Shown piece after piece: positions 51,825 through 62,591 of a stretch of 64,000 nt of DNA. A program made the translations under genes and the position numbers. Where the stretch lies: NCBI GenBank assembly GCA_019747905.1, contig JAIEQG010000027.1, positions 20,093 through 84,092 of the forward strand, written 5' to 3'. The stretch's first letter is position 1. Each line of letters opens with the position of its first letter. Below the pieces are notes generated by a model, which was given only the letters and a program-made list of their open reading frames with translations, ran no database searches and was not told where the DNA came from. Source of the stretch: Burkholderiales bacterium (lineage in GTDB: Bacteria; Pseudomonadota; Gammaproteobacteria; Burkholderiales; Ga0077523).

Positions 51825-51950
51825 AACACGAAGGACGCGAAGGACACGAAGGTACACGAAGGAAAAGCGGGAAGGATCGGGCCGGGGCAGCTTCTGGGCA
51901 ATTCCCGGCTTTCCTTCGTGTACCTTAGTGTCATTCGTGCCCTTCGTGTT
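51825..51950. repeat. Long imperfect inverted repeat built from ACACGAAGG units
   Basis: Arms of 49 bases (51825-51873 and 51902-51950) match at about 43 positions in inverted orientation around a 28-base spacer. Each arm contains three to four near-copies of the unit ACACGAAGG. It can form a very stable cruciform or RNA hairpin and may also end transcription of the liv operon ahead of the next gene at 51986. Confidence 0.8.
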
Positions 51951-51985
51951 TCACGCTTTTCAGGCTGTCTGGAGGACAACACCCC

Positions 51986-54085
51986 ATGCCCAACATCGTC
52001 GAATACCAGGTCCAGGGCCACATCGGCGTCATCACCCTCAACAACCCGCCGGTCAACGCACTGTCGGTCGGCAAGGGCCTCCTGCAGGGCATCCTCGATG
52101 CGATCAAGGCGGGCGACCACGATCCGGCGGTGCGCGCCTTCCTGCTGATCGGCGGGGGCAAGAACTTCTCCGGCGGGGCCGACATCACCGAGTTCGGCAA
52201 GCCGCCCTTCCCCGGCATGGCCACGCTGCGCGACGTGCTGCAGTACATGGACACCGTCACCAAGCCCATCGTCGCCGCGATTTCCGGGCCGACCATGGGG
52301 GGCGGTCTCGAGTTGGCGCTCGGGGCCCACTACCGTTGCGCGATCACCGGTGCGCAGATCGGTCTGCCTGAAGTGAAACTCGGCATCCTGCCCGGTGCCG
52401 GCGGCACGCAACGCCTGCCGCGGCTGATCGGCGCGAAGACCGCGCTCGACATGATCATCTCGGGCGACCCCGTGAGCACCGAGCGCGCACTGGAACTGGG
52501 CATCGTCGACGAGATCGTCACGGGCGATCTGCTGGCTGCTGCCGTCAAGTACGCGAACCGCGTAGTGAAGGAAGGCAAGCCCATCCGCCGCGCCAGTTCG
52601 CTGACGGTCGCCGTCGAAGGCGACGCCGATGCGTTCTTCGCCGAAGCCCGCGCCCGCATCGCCAAGGAGTGGCGCGGCTATCCCGCTCCGCTCGAATGCC
52701 TCGCGTGCGTCGAGGCGGCGGTGAAGCGCCCGTTCGCCGAAGGGGTGAAGTTCGAGCGCGAACGGTTCGAGTACCTGGTGGGAACCGATGCGTCGAAGTC
52801 GTTGCGTCACGCCTTCTTCGCCGAGCGTGCGGCCTCCAAGGTCAAGGACGTTCCCGACGACACGCCGGTGCGCGAGATCCGCAGTGCTGCAGTCATCGGG
52901 GCAGGCACCATGGGCGGCGGCATCGCGATGAACTTCGTGAACGTCGGCATCCCGGTGAAGGTGCTGGAGGTTTCGCAGGAGGCGATCGACCGCGGCTTCG
53001 GCATCATCCGCAAGAACTACGCGGCGACCGTGGCCAAGGGGCGTCTGGCCCAGGACGCCATGGACAAGCGCATGGGCCTGCTCACGGGCGTCTCCAGCTA
53101 CGACGACCTGAAGGACGTCGACATCATCGTCGAAGCGGTGTTCGAGCAGATGGACGTCAAGCAGGAGGTGTTTCGCAAGATCGATGCGGTGGCGAAGCCC
53201 GGCGCGATCCTCGCCACCAACACCTCGACCCTCGACATCGATCAGATCGCCGCCGTGACCCAGCGGCCGCAGGACGTCATCGGCCTGCATTTCTTCAGCC
53301 CGGCGAACGTAATGCGCCTGCTCGAGATCGTGCGCGGCGCGAAGACGGCCAAGGACGTCATCGCCACCAGCATGAAGCTGGCGCGCACCATCAAGAAGGT
53401 GGGCGTGCTGGTGGGCGTGTGCGACGGTTTCGTGGGCAACCGCATGGTGCACGCGTACTTCCGCGAAGCGGGCTTCCTGCTGGAGGAGGGTGCCTTGCCG
53501 CAGCAGGTGGATCGCGTGCTGGAAGACTTCGGCTTCGCCATGGGTCCGTTCCGCGTGGGGGACCTGGCAGGTCTCGACATCGGCTGGGCGATTCGCAAGC
53601 GCCAGGCCGCGACGCGCAACCCGAGCGAGCGCTACACGAAGATCGGCGACCTCATCTGCGAGCGCGGCCGCTTCGGCCAGAAGACCGGTGCCGGCTACTA
53701 CAAGTACGAAGCGGGCAATCGCAAGCCGATCCCCGATCCGGAGATCGAGGCGCTGATCGTGCAGGCGTCGAAGGACGCCGGCATCGCGCGTCGCGAGATC
53801 TCCGACCAGGAGATCCTCGAACGCTGCCTGTACCAGCTCGTGAACACGGGTGCGAAGATCCTCGAGGAAGGCATCGCCCAGCGCGCGAGCGACATCGACA
53901 TCGTCTACCTGTTCGGGTACGGCTACCCGCGCTTCCGCGGCGGGCCCATGTTCACGGCCGACCTGATCGGGTTGCCGCAGGTGCTCGAAGCCGTGCAGCG
54001 CTATGAAAAGGCGGTGGGGCCGTGGTGGAAGCCTGCGGCGATCCTGGAGAAGCTTGCGGCCGAGGGCGGGCGCTTCAACGGCTGA
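51986..54085 (+). CDS. Bifunctional enoyl-CoA hydratase / 3-hydroxyacyl-CoA dehydrogenase (FadB-like)
   Basis: A 699-residue beta-oxidation enzyme with two domains. The N-terminal crotonase part has KNFSGGADITEFG and GPTMGGGLELALGAHYR for the oxyanion hole and LPEVKLGILPGAGGTQRLPR with the catalytic glutamate. From about residue 300 the dehydrogenase part has the NAD motif AAVIGAGTMGGGIAMNF and VGLHFFSPANVMRLLEIV-type blocks (here IGLHFFSPANVMRLLEIV). Layout resembles peroxisomal-type multifunctional enzymes more than E. coli FadB. Confidence 0.9.
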   Translation: MPNIVEYQVQGHIGVITLNNPPVNALSVGKGLLQGILDAIKAGDHDPAVRAFLLIGGGKNFSGGADITEFGKPPFPGMATLRDVLQYMDTVTKPIVAAISGPTMGGGLELALGAHYRCAITGAQIGLPEVKLGILPGAGGTQRLPRLIGAKTALDMIISGDPVSTERALELGIVDEIVTGDLLAAAVKYANRVVKEGKPIRRASSLTVAVEGDADAFFAEARARIAKEWRGYPAPLECLACVEAAVKRPFAEGVKFERERFEYLVGTDASKSLRHAFFAERAASKVKDVPDDTPVREIRSAAVIGAGTMGGGIAMNFVNVGIPVKVLEVSQEAIDRGFGIIRKNYAATVAKGRLAQDAMDKRMGLLTGVSSYDDLKDVDIIVEAVFEQMDVKQEVFRKIDAVAKPGAILATNTSTLDIDQIAAVTQRPQDVIGLHFFSPANVMRLLEIVRGAKTAKDVIATSMKLARTIKKVGVLVGVCDGFVGNRMVHAYFREAGFLLEEGALPQQVDRVLEDFGFAMGPFRVGDLAGLDIGWAIRKRQAATRNPSERYTKIGDLICERGRFGQKTGAGYYKYEAGNRKPIPDPEIEALIVQASKDAGIARREISDQEILERCLYQLVNTGAKILEEGIAQRASDIDIVYLFGYGYPRFRGGPMFTADLIGLPQVLEAVQRYEKAVGPWWKPAAILEKLAAEGGRFNG

Positions 54086-54088
54086 ACC

Positions 54089-54895
54089 TCAGGGCTGCTC
54101 CGGCCCCGGTCCCGACAGCCACAGCTCGAGGTTGCCGCCGGCGCTGTAGGGAACGGCGGCATTCCAGGTTCCCGTCGCGGGCGTCGTGTAGACCGACAGG
54201 CCGGCAAACAGCCCGCACAGGGCAGCGAACAGGCCGGCATCGGATGTTACCCCGACGGCCTTGCCGCTGATGTCGCACGCGACCGACTGGGTGTTCTGCA
54301 CGGCGAACTCGACCGGAACCTGCACCGTTCCTCCGAGCAGCCGTGCGTCGGTGAAGACCGCGAGGTAGCGCGCGTCCGGCGGTACCGGCACCCGGAATGC
54401 CGAAAACCGCCGGCCATTGCCGTTGAACATGAAGTTGGTCCGTCCATCGATAGGGTGGGACGGGTCGAAACTCGCGTCGAAAAAGACGATGCTCGGCGCG
54501 AAAAAGCGGCCGCGCCAATCGTTCAGTCGTCCTTTCTCGACCACGGGAAACGAGGCCACGGTCACGAAGGCGGCGCGCGGCGCATCCGGCAGGGCGAGCG
54601 CCTTGAAGAAGCTCCGCCCATGGGGAAACGCATACACGGGACTGCGCTCGTCGAGCGTGAACACGAGGCGCTGCCCGATCGTTGCCGGGTCGAACCGGAA
54701 TTCGCCTGGGCCGGCACAGCAGGCGGGCGCCCTGGCGAGCGATTTCTCGAGGGCATCGTCCCGGCCGCTCGAGGCGCAACCGGCCATCAGGACGGCGAGC
54801 GCGCCGAGCGCGCACGCGCTGACATAGAACCAGGTCCACCGCTGCAGCAAGTCGTTCAGTCCTCTTCGATCAGCACTCGCGGAAGATGATCCCAC
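54089..54895 (-). CDS. Putative lipoprotein of unknown function
   Basis: Up to 268 residues. A hydrophobic segment VSACALGALAVLMAGC ends in a plausible lipobox, but from ATG 54895 it lies 25 residues in; a TTG at 54850 would give a normal lipoprotein signal. The mature part is rich in beta-forming sequence, for example AFRVPVPPDARYLAVFTDAR. Adjacent cysteines (APACCAGP) occur early. I do not recognise a family with confidence. It is convergent with the fatty-acid oxidation gene, only three bases apart. Confidence 0.6.
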   Translation of the reverse strand: MGSSSASADRRGLNDLLQRWTWFYVSACALGALAVLMAGCASSGRDDALEKSLARAPACCAGPGEFRFDPATIGQRLVFTLDERSPVYAFPHGRSFFKALALPDAPRAAFVTVASFPVVEKGRLNDWRGRFFAPSIVFFDASFDPSHPIDGRTNFMFNGNGRRFSAFRVPVPPDARYLAVFTDARLLGGTVQVPVEFAVQNTQSVACDISGKAVGVTSDAGLFAALCGLFAGLSVYTTPATGTWNAAVPYSAGGNLELWLSGPGPEQP

Positions 54896-55060
54896 AGATG
54901 CTCGATGCGCCGGATTGTCAATTCGATCGACAAGTGCGCCGATGACTCGGCTATGCCAAGGGCATCTGGACGCTTCGTTGGCGCTGCACTATTCTCGTTC
55001 CAGGTTCCGGAGCATGCATCGGGGAAGCCTCCGGTCATTCCAGCAGGAGAGGACGGCGCC

Positions 55061-56134
55061 ATGACGAACGGGATGCGGATGTGTGCGGCGGTGTGCCTGT
55101 TGCCCGCCATGTTCCTCGGAGCCTGCGCGACCGCGCCGATGGACCCGGGCGCAGATCCCGGGCCGCTCGCGCTCGTCATGCCGCCGGACGCCCCCACGGT
55201 CACCATCCATCCGACGCGGGTCACGGTGAAGAACGGCCGCGGCGAGGTGCTGCTGGACGGCGTTCCCGACAAGGACAACCGGTTGACCGGCAATCCGGCA
55301 CCGAACAAGTTCGACGGCAAGCTCGAAATCACCACGCAGTACGACAACGGCACGTCGAAGACCCAGACTCTCACGCATGATCCGGCACGCAGCATGTCGC
55401 TCGCGTGGGACGACACGACGAAACAGTACGTAGTCCGCCAGTCGGAAGCCCCGAAACCCGCCGACAAGTTCGTGGGCGAACCGGGGTGGGCGATACAGAT
55501 CTTCGGCGACTACAAGCAGACGCCTTACGATTCCACGACGATCAGTTCGAGCGGGTCGAGCGTTACCGGCAAACCGGACCTGAGCGACAGCATGAGCAGC
55601 CTGGGATTCGGCGTGCGCCGGTACTTCGCGCCGATGGCGAACGGCTTCCAGCCGTTCGCGTACGCAGGGTTCTCGGAATACTTCGGCAATGGCGCCAAGG
55701 TCACCGACGTCACCTACCACTTCGGTACGACACCCGACACCGGGGCGGAGATCAAGGAGCAGCGCTCGTTGATGCTTGGCGCCGGCGGGCAGTTCCTTCT
55801 TGCGCGGAACATCGCCTTGCAACTCATGCTGGGTCTGCACGCCACCCGGATGCAGATGTCCGTGTTCAGCGACGAGACCTCCGGGGGTGGACCGAACAAC
55901 GTCTTCTCCACCAACAAGTGGATGTTCGGACCGGCGGCCGGGGCCGGTCTGTCGTTCCCGCTGCTCTACTTCAGCAACGGTTCGCCCCTGCTCGGCTTCC
56001 TGCAGTACCAGGCCATGATGATGGACGACGTGTCCGAGAGCGTGTCCTCGCCTTTCACGTCCAACACCTACAGCCTGCGTGCCGACGGCGGCATCCAGCA
56101 CAAGTTCATGTTCGGGGTGGAGAAGCGGTTCTAA
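55061..56134 (+). CDS. Outer-membrane beta-barrel lipoprotein, uncharacterised
   Basis: A 357-residue exported protein. The signal CAAVCLLPAMFLGAC ends in a lipobox, followed by a linker and a region VTIHPTRVTVKNGRGEVLLD. From about residue 140 the sequence alternates polar and hydrophobic residues in strand-like runs and ends in the C-terminal phenylalanine typical of outer-membrane barrels (FMFGVEKRF). Start ATG 55061 has an AGGAGAGG ribosome site. Its stop is separated by one base from the convergent permease gene. Confidence 0.65.
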   Translation: MTNGMRMCAAVCLLPAMFLGACATAPMDPGADPGPLALVMPPDAPTVTIHPTRVTVKNGRGEVLLDGVPDKDNRLTGNPAPNKFDGKLEITTQYDNGTSKTQTLTHDPARSMSLAWDDTTKQYVVRQSEAPKPADKFVGEPGWAIQIFGDYKQTPYDSTTISSSGSSVTGKPDLSDSMSSLGFGVRRYFAPMANGFQPFAYAGFSEYFGNGAKVTDVTYHFGTTPDTGAEIKEQRSLMLGAGGQFLLARNIALQLMLGLHATRMQMSVFSDETSGGGPNNVFSTNKWMFGPAAGAGLSFPLLYFSNGSPLLGFLQYQAMMMDDVSESVSSPFTSNTYSLRADGGIQHKFMFGVEKRF

Positions 56135-56135
56135 G

Positions 56136-56954
56136 TCAGCGTGCGACGGTTGCGCGCCGTCCGCGCAGCCACTCCAGGGCGAGCATGAGTGCCGTGGTGA
56201 AGACGATGAGCAGTGTGGCCACCGCAGCGATCACGGGCGTGATGTTCTCGCGGATCCCCGTGAACATCTGCCGTGGCAAGGTCACCTGAGCGGGGCCGGC
56301 CAGGAAGAGAGTCACGACGACTTCGTCGAACGACGTGGCGAAGGCGAACAACGCGCCGGAGATCACACCCGGCGCGATCAGCGGCAGCGTCACGCGGCGG
56401 AACGTCTCCAGGGGTGCTGCACCCAGGCTGCTGCTCGCGCGGACGAGGTTGTGGTCGAAACCCTGGAGGGCCGCCGAGACGGTGGTTAGCACGAACGGCG
56501 TGCCCAGCGCCGCATGCACCAGGATGAGTCCGGCGTAGCTGTCGGCGAGGCCGAGGCGTGCGAAGAAGAGATAGGTGCCGACACCGACCACGACGATCGG
56601 CACGATCATCGGCGCGATCAGCACGGACAGCAGCGCATCCTTGCCGGGAAAGCGGACGCGCGCGAGACCGACCGCCGCCATGGTGCCGAGGACGGTGGCG
56701 ATCAGTGTCGCGGCCGGCGCGACGATGAAACTGTTCCGCGCGGCGCGCATCCATTCGGCGGATTCGAAGAGCTCGCGATACCACTTGAGCGACCAGTCCG
56801 GCACCGGATACACCAGGAACGAACTGGAGGAGAAGGACAACGGTACGATCGCGATGATCGGCAACAGCAGGAAGGCCAGCACGGCGATGCAGAGGGTACG
56901 CACCGCAATGTGGCCGATCCGCTCCCACGATGTCGCGATGGCGTTCACCTTCAT
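56136..56954 (-). CDS. Spermidine/putrescine-type ABC permease, PotC-like
   Basis: A 272-residue permease with six spans. SSSLGAAPLETFRRVTLPLI is the EAA loop that contacts the ATPase, and LIAPGVISGALFAFATSFDE follows. It overlaps the upstream permease gene (ATGA) and is the last gene of a four-gene importer operon with binding protein, ATPase and two permeases. Confidence 0.88.
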   Translation of the reverse strand: MKVNAIATSWERIGHIAVRTLCIAVLAFLLLPIIAIVPLSFSSSSFLVYPVPDWSLKWYRELFESAEWMRAARNSFIVAPAATLIATVLGTMAAVGLARVRFPGKDALLSVLIAPMIVPIVVVGVGTYLFFARLGLADSYAGLILVHAALGTPFVLTTVSAALQGFDHNLVRASSSLGAAPLETFRRVTLPLIAPGVISGALFAFATSFDEVVVTLFLAGPAQVTLPRQMFTGIRENITPVIAAVATLLIVFTTALMLALEWLRGRRATVAR

Positions 56955-58189
56955 GCGAGGGCCGGCTCCATGCGTGCGAGCCGGCGGTAGATGGCGTAGA
57001 GGACGAGCGTGGCAGCGAGCAGCACGCTGCCCAGTGCGCAGGCCATCCCCCAATCGAGATGGACATTGGCGTACTGCGCCACGCTGTAGCTCAGCATCTG
57101 GTCCTCGGGGCCGCCGAGCAGCGCCGGCGTCACGTAGTAGCCGATGGCGAGGATGAACACGAGCAGGCTGCCGGCCGCAACGCCGGCATAGGTCTGCGGC
57201 ACGTACACACGCAGGAATGCCGCCAGCGGATGGCTGCCGAGCGACACCGCCGCCCGGACGTAGTCGCGTGGAATGCTCTTCATGACGCTGTAGAGCGGCA
57301 GGACCATGAAGGGCAGGAGGATGTGCACCATGGCGATCACCACGCCGGTGCGGTTGAACAGCAGCGCCAGCGGCTGATCGATGAGGCCGATCCCGCGCAG
57401 CGCCTGGTTCACGAGCCCGCCCGATTGCAGCAGGACGATCCACGCGGCGACCCGGACCAGGATGGACGTCCAGAACGGCACCAGCACGACGATGAGCAGC
57501 ACGTTGGCGCGCCGCGGGGCCATGGTGGACAGCCACCACGCCAGCGGATAGGCGAGTACCAGCGCGATCGCCGTGACGATCGCCGCGATGCCGAAGGTGC
57601 GCGCCAGGATGCGCCGGAAGGCCGATCGATCGGCTTCCATGGTGACGATCGAACCGTCCGCGGCGCGCTTCAGATCGACCGAGGCCAGCAGATAGTCCGG
57701 CGTGAGGCGCGCGCCGTTCTTGGCGATGGCCTGCCAGATCCAGGGTTCTTCCCAGCGCGGATCGAGGGCGATGAGTTGTGCGCGAACCGCGGCGGCATCC
57801 ACCGCGGCAGGCAGCGGCTGCGCCCGCCAGGCGTTCATCACGAGCGAACGGGCGCCACCCACTTCGGTGTTGAGACGGCGGGCCAGCATGCCGGCGTCGG
57901 TCTGCTCACGCAGCGCCTGCAGATCCGCCACGAAGGCAGCGTAGGCCTGATCCGGAGGCGGTGACGCGGCATCCCATCGGGCCAGTGCCGCCACCGTGCG
58001 CGGGACTGCACGGGCGATCTCGGGATTGTCCACGGCACGCCACAGCAATGCACCGATCGGCACCAGGAACGTCAGCAACAGGAACAACGCCAGCGGCAGC
58101 ACGAGGATGAGGGCGGTGGCCGTGCGGTGCCGGGCGTCGCGCCGCAACGCCACCCGCACATCCGCCATGGTGTCCGCTACCGCTTCCAT
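56951..58189 (-). CDS. Spermidine/putrescine-type ABC permease, PotB-like, with large insert
   Basis: A 412-residue permease, about 110-130 residues longer than typical PotB. Between the first span (LILVLPLALFLLLTFLVPIG) and the second (GIAAIVTAIALVLAYPLAWW) lies a polar region (residues about 50-180) predicted to be outside the membrane. The EAA loop is AAVSLGSHPLAAFLRVYVPQ. The insert may contact the binding protein. Confidence 0.85.
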   Translation of the reverse strand: MEAVADTMADVRVALRRDARHRTATALILVLPLALFLLLTFLVPIGALLWRAVDNPEIARAVPRTVAALARWDAASPPPDQAYAAFVADLQALREQTDAGMLARRLNTEVGGARSLVMNAWRAQPLPAAVDAAAVRAQLIALDPRWEEPWIWQAIAKNGARLTPDYLLASVDLKRAADGSIVTMEADRSAFRRILARTFGIAAIVTAIALVLAYPLAWWLSTMAPRRANVLLIVVLVPFWTSILVRVAAWIVLLQSGGLVNQALRGIGLIDQPLALLFNRTGVVIAMVHILLPFMVLPLYSVMKSIPRDYVRAAVSLGSHPLAAFLRVYVPQTYAGVAAGSLLVFILAIGYYVTPALLGGPEDQMLSYSVAQYANVHLDWGMACALGSVLLAATLVLYAIYRRLARMEPALA

Positions 58190-58200
58190 GGATCAGACGA

Positions 58201-59229
58201 TCATTGCGTTACCCAGGCGTTGAAGCGCTTCTCCATGGCCTCGCCGTGATCGGACCAGAACCGGAAGTCGAACTTGAGCGCGTCCTTCACGTTTGCCGGA
58301 GCGCTCGGCAGCAGCGCCAGGGTCTTCGCGTCGAGCTTCGTCAGCGCCTTGTGCGCGGTCGGGCCGTAGCTGATCAGGCGTGCGAACTCCGCCTGGCGGT
58401 CCGGGCCGACAGCGAACGCGATATAGCGCGTCGCCAGATCGCGGTTGGGTGTGCCCTTCGGGATCGCCCAGTAGTCGAGGTCATAGATGCCGCCGGCCCA
58501 CGCGATCGCGAGATTGCGACCCTCGCGCTGGGCCGCGTCGATGCGGCCGTTGTAGGCGCTCGCCATGACGACATCCCCCGCCACGAGAAACTGCGGCGGC
58601 TGGGCGCCGGCCTCCCACCATTGCAGGTGGGGGCGCAGCTCGGCCAACTTGCGGAATGCGCGCTCGACCCCGTCCTTGGTCGCGAGGACCTTGTACACCT
58701 CGGCCGGCTTCACGCCATCGGCCATGAGCGCGAACTCGAGATTGAAGCGCGCGTTCTTGCGCAGCGCGCGCTTGCCCGGAAAGCGCTTCACGTCCCAGAA
58801 GTCGGCCCAGGACTTCGGCGGATCCTTGAGGCGGCTCGCGTCATAGGCGAGTACCGTGGACCACACGAAGATGCCGATGCCGCAGGCGTGCACGGCGGCC
58901 GGCAGGAAATCGCTCTTCGGCCCGATCCTGCTCCAGTCGAGCTGTTCGTATAGCCCTTCGTCGCAGCCGCGATCGAGGTCGGCAGACTCGGCTTCGACCA
59001 CGTCCCAGGTGACCTTGCCGGTCTCGACCATCGCCTTCACCTTCGCCTGCTCGCCGTTGTACTCCACCGGCAGGATCTTCACGCCGGCCGACTTCTCGAA
59101 GGGCTCGTAGTAGGCCTTCTTCTGCGCGGTGCTGTTGGCACCGCCGAAATTGACGACCGTGAGAGTCCCTTCGGCGTGCGCATGGAGTGCGATGACGATC
59201 AGGGGCAACAGGGCTGCGAGGCGTTTCAT
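58201..59229 (-). CDS. Spermidine/putrescine-type ABC substrate-binding protein, PotD-like
   Basis: A 342-residue periplasmic protein with signal MKRLAALLPLIVIALHAHA. The mature part begins EGTLTVVNFGGANSTAQKKA and contains VKILPVEYNGEQAKVKAMVE and WADFWDVKRFPGKRALRKNA, as in PotD/YdcS-type binding proteins. It sits between the ATPase and permease genes of its operon. Substrate could be a polyamine or another small cationic or organic compound. Confidence 0.85.
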   Translation of the reverse strand: MKRLAALLPLIVIALHAHAEGTLTVVNFGGANSTAQKKAYYEPFEKSAGVKILPVEYNGEQAKVKAMVETGKVTWDVVEAESADLDRGCDEGLYEQLDWSRIGPKSDFLPAAVHACGIGIFVWSTVLAYDASRLKDPPKSWADFWDVKRFPGKRALRKNARFNLEFALMADGVKPAEVYKVLATKDGVERAFRKLAELRPHLQWWEAGAQPPQFLVAGDVVMASAYNGRIDAAQREGRNLAIAWAGGIYDLDYWAIPKGTPNRDLATRYIAFAVGPDRQAEFARLISYGPTAHKALTKLDAKTLALLPSAPANVKDALKFDFRFWSDHGEAMEKRFNAWVTQ

Positions 59230-59250
59230 GGCCGATCTCCTTCGAGGAAC

Positions 59251-60330
59251 CTACGGATAGATGCGTACGTGTTCGGCGGGAAATTCGAGATGCGTGCGTG
59301 CGCCGATGGCGGGTGCTGCACCGCTGCCGACCGGACGCTTGACGATGGCGGTGGTCCGGCCATCGATGCCGCAACGCAGGCGCAGATGGTCGCCAAGATA
59401 GACGACATCCTGAACCGTGGCAGGAACCGTGTTCGCGCCGCCTCCATCGCGCACGATCACGCGCTCCGGCCGGATCGTGACCTGCACCGCCGTGCCGGGT
59501 GCCGCGGGCCCGATCAGCCGGCCACGCAGCGTGGCGTGGCAATCCAGGGTGACGTCGGCGAAGTCCGCGTCGATCGCGGCGACGTGGCCAGCCAGCGCGG
59601 TGTTGTCGCCGACGAAGCTCGCGACGAATCGATTGGCGGGTTCTTCGTACAGTCGCTCCGCGGTGTCCACCTGCTGCAGAGCGCCGTCATTGAACACGGC
59701 GACGCGATCGGACATCGCCAGGGCCTCGCCCTGATCGTGCGTCACGTAGACGAAGGTGACGCCGAGACGGCGATGCAGGTCCTTCAGTTCCACCTGCATG
59801 TGCTCGCGCAATTGCTTGTCGAGGGCGCCCAGTGGCTCGTCCATCAGCACCATGGCCGGGTCGAACACCAGGGCCCGCGCCAGCGCGACGCGCTGGCGCT
59901 GGCCGCCGGAGAGCTGGTCGGGTCGGCGGGACGCCAGGCCACCGAGACGAACCATCTCGAGCGCGTTGTTCACGCGCGTCGTGCACTCCGCGGCGGACAC
60001 GCGCCGCACCGTCAGCGGATAGGCAACGTTTTCGCCCACCGTGAGGTGCGGGAACAGCGCGTAGTTCTGGAACACCATGCCGAAGTTGCGTCGATGCGGC
60101 GGCGTGCCGGTGATGGGCCGGCCGTCGAACAGGATCTCGCCACCGCTCGGCGTCTCGAAGCCGGCGAGCATCATCAGCGTGGTGGTCTTGCCGGAGCCGG
60201 AAGGTCCGAGCAGGGTCAGGAACTCGCCGCGCTGCACGTCGAGATCGAGATCGCGCACGGCGAGCGTGGCGCCGTCGTAGCTCTTGTGCACGCCGGCGAA
60301 TCGTACCAGGGGCGTCTCGGCCAGGGTCAC
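59251..60330 (-). CDS. Spermidine/putrescine-type ABC ATPase, PotA-like
   Basis: A 359-residue ABC ATPase with Walker A LLGPSGSGKTTTLMMLAGFE, signature LSGGQRQRVALARALVFD, Walker B PAMVLMDEPLGALDKQL, and a C-terminal TOBE domain (VQVTIRPERVIVRDGG). It is the first gene of the importer operon. A possible regulatory region upstream is occupied by a remnant of a GC-rich repeat. Confidence 0.9.
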   Translation of the reverse strand: MTLAETPLVRFAGVHKSYDGATLAVRDLDLDVQRGEFLTLLGPSGSGKTTTLMMLAGFETPSGGEILFDGRPITGTPPHRRNFGMVFQNYALFPHLTVGENVAYPLTVRRVSAAECTTRVNNALEMVRLGGLASRRPDQLSGGQRQRVALARALVFDPAMVLMDEPLGALDKQLREHMQVELKDLHRRLGVTFVYVTHDQGEALAMSDRVAVFNDGALQQVDTAERLYEEPANRFVASFVGDNTALAGHVAAIDADFADVTLDCHATLRGRLIGPAAPGTAVQVTIRPERVIVRDGGGANTVPATVQDVVYLGDHLRLRCGIDGRTTAIVKRPVGSGAAPAIGARTHLEFPAEHVRIYP

Positions 60331-60351
60331 GGTCCGGACGCGTGCGAACTC

Positions 60352-60421
60352 AGCCCGCGCAGGGCCGCCCCAAGCGGGCTGGCCCCCTTGGGGGGAGGGG
60401 CCGCAGGCACATCGGGGGGGT
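60352..60421. repeat. Short relative of the GC-rich dispersed repeat
   Basis: GGGCCGCCCCAAG, CCCCCTTGGGGGG and CATCGGGGGGGTA resemble, in the same order, GGGCCGCCCCAAG, CCCCCTCGGGGGGG and CATCGGGAGCG of copy 1 on the plus strand. Only this outer part is present; the segment that ends at a start codon in the two full copies is missing. It fills the gap between the PotA-like gene and surE. Confidence 0.55.
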
Positions 60422-60433
60422 ACTCATCTCAGG

Positions 60434-61210
60434 CTACGATGCAATGGATCCGAGATGGCGCTCCAGCGCTTCGAGGCCAGCGTGCCACGTGATATCGGCA
60501 TGCAGCGGCGTGACCGAGATCCAGCCTCCATGGGCCACTTCCAGGTCCGTGCCCTGTTCGGGCGCGCCGGCTTCGTGGATGAACGAGAGCCAGGAATAGG
60601 GGAACTGCCGCGCATCCGTCCGTACGTCGACGTTGAGCTTGATGCGACCCCAGCGACCCTGCCGCGCGGACCGGATGCCGCGCACTTCGCCCGGTTCCAC
60701 GTCGGGGAAGTTCACGTTGTGGAACACGCCCGCCGGCGAATCGAGGGCGAGCAGGCTCTCGATCACGCGCGGGGCGTGGGCTTCGGCGGTGCGCCAGCGC
60801 ACTTCGCCGCCGAGTTCGAAAACCTGGCTCATGGCAATGGCGCGGATGCCGTGCTGGGCACCTTCCATCGCAGCGGCGACCGTCCCCGAGTAGGTCATGT
60901 CCTCGGCGAGATTGGAACCGCGATTGACCCCCGACAGCACCAGTGTCGGCGGGGCGGCCTTCATGATCTCGTTCAACGCCATCACGACGCAGTCGGTGGG
61001 TGTGCCGCGCAGCAGCGAATAGCGCTTCTCGGTCAGGCGGTTGACGCGGATCGGTTCGGCGAGCGAGACGGAGCGCGAAGCGCCGGAGCGCTCGAAGTCG
61101 GGCGCGACCACCCAGACGTCGTCGCTCAAGTGTCGCGCGATGCGCTCCATGACAGCCAGGCCGGGGGCGTGGATGCCGTCGTCGTTGGCGATGAGAATGC
61201 GGTGCTTCAA
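60434..61210 (-). CDS. surE: SurE, 5'/3'-nucleotidase
   Basis: A 258-residue metal-dependent phosphatase acting on nucleoside monophosphates. The metal site is seen in RILIANDDGIHAPGLAVMER, SGASRSVSL and LSGVNRGSNLAEDMTYSGTV. The start is a TTG at 61210 with a GGGAGGC ribosome site, giving a normal length; the open frame extends far upstream antisense to the thiolase gene and was rejected. Confidence 0.93.
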   Translation of the reverse strand: MKHRILIANDDGIHAPGLAVMERIARHLSDDVWVVAPDFERSGASRSVSLAEPIRVNRLTEKRYSLLRGTPTDCVVMALNEIMKAAPPTLVLSGVNRGSNLAEDMTYSGTVAAAMEGAQHGIRAIAMSQVFELGGEVRWRTAEAHAPRVIESLLALDSPAGVFHNVNFPDVEPGEVRGIRSARQGRWGRIKLNVDVRTDARQFPYSWLSFIHEAGAPEQGTDLEVAHGGWISVTPLHADITWHAGLEALERHLGSIAS

Positions 61211-61387
61211 GGACTTGCCTCCCGGTTCGACCGCCCGCTGCCGGGTCGACTGCGCGGCTGGCGTGCACGGCGGTGCCCCCGAATCATAGCGGCCCGATCC
61301 CGCAGGCGATACGTGCCCGGCCCCCGGTCCATGGCGAATTGATACCATCCCGTCCCTTGACCAGAAAAACCCACTCGGAGGACTGCC

Positions 61388-62566
<1,179 letters not shown>

Positions 62567-62591
62567 TCCACCCAACCTGTCGAGTCCCGTC

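Noticed and set aside
54915..54933. TTGTC-N9-GACAA between the lipoprotein and barrel genes
   Set aside because: The spacing is TGT-N11-ACA, one base off the PpsR rule, and neither neighbour belongs to the pigment regulon.
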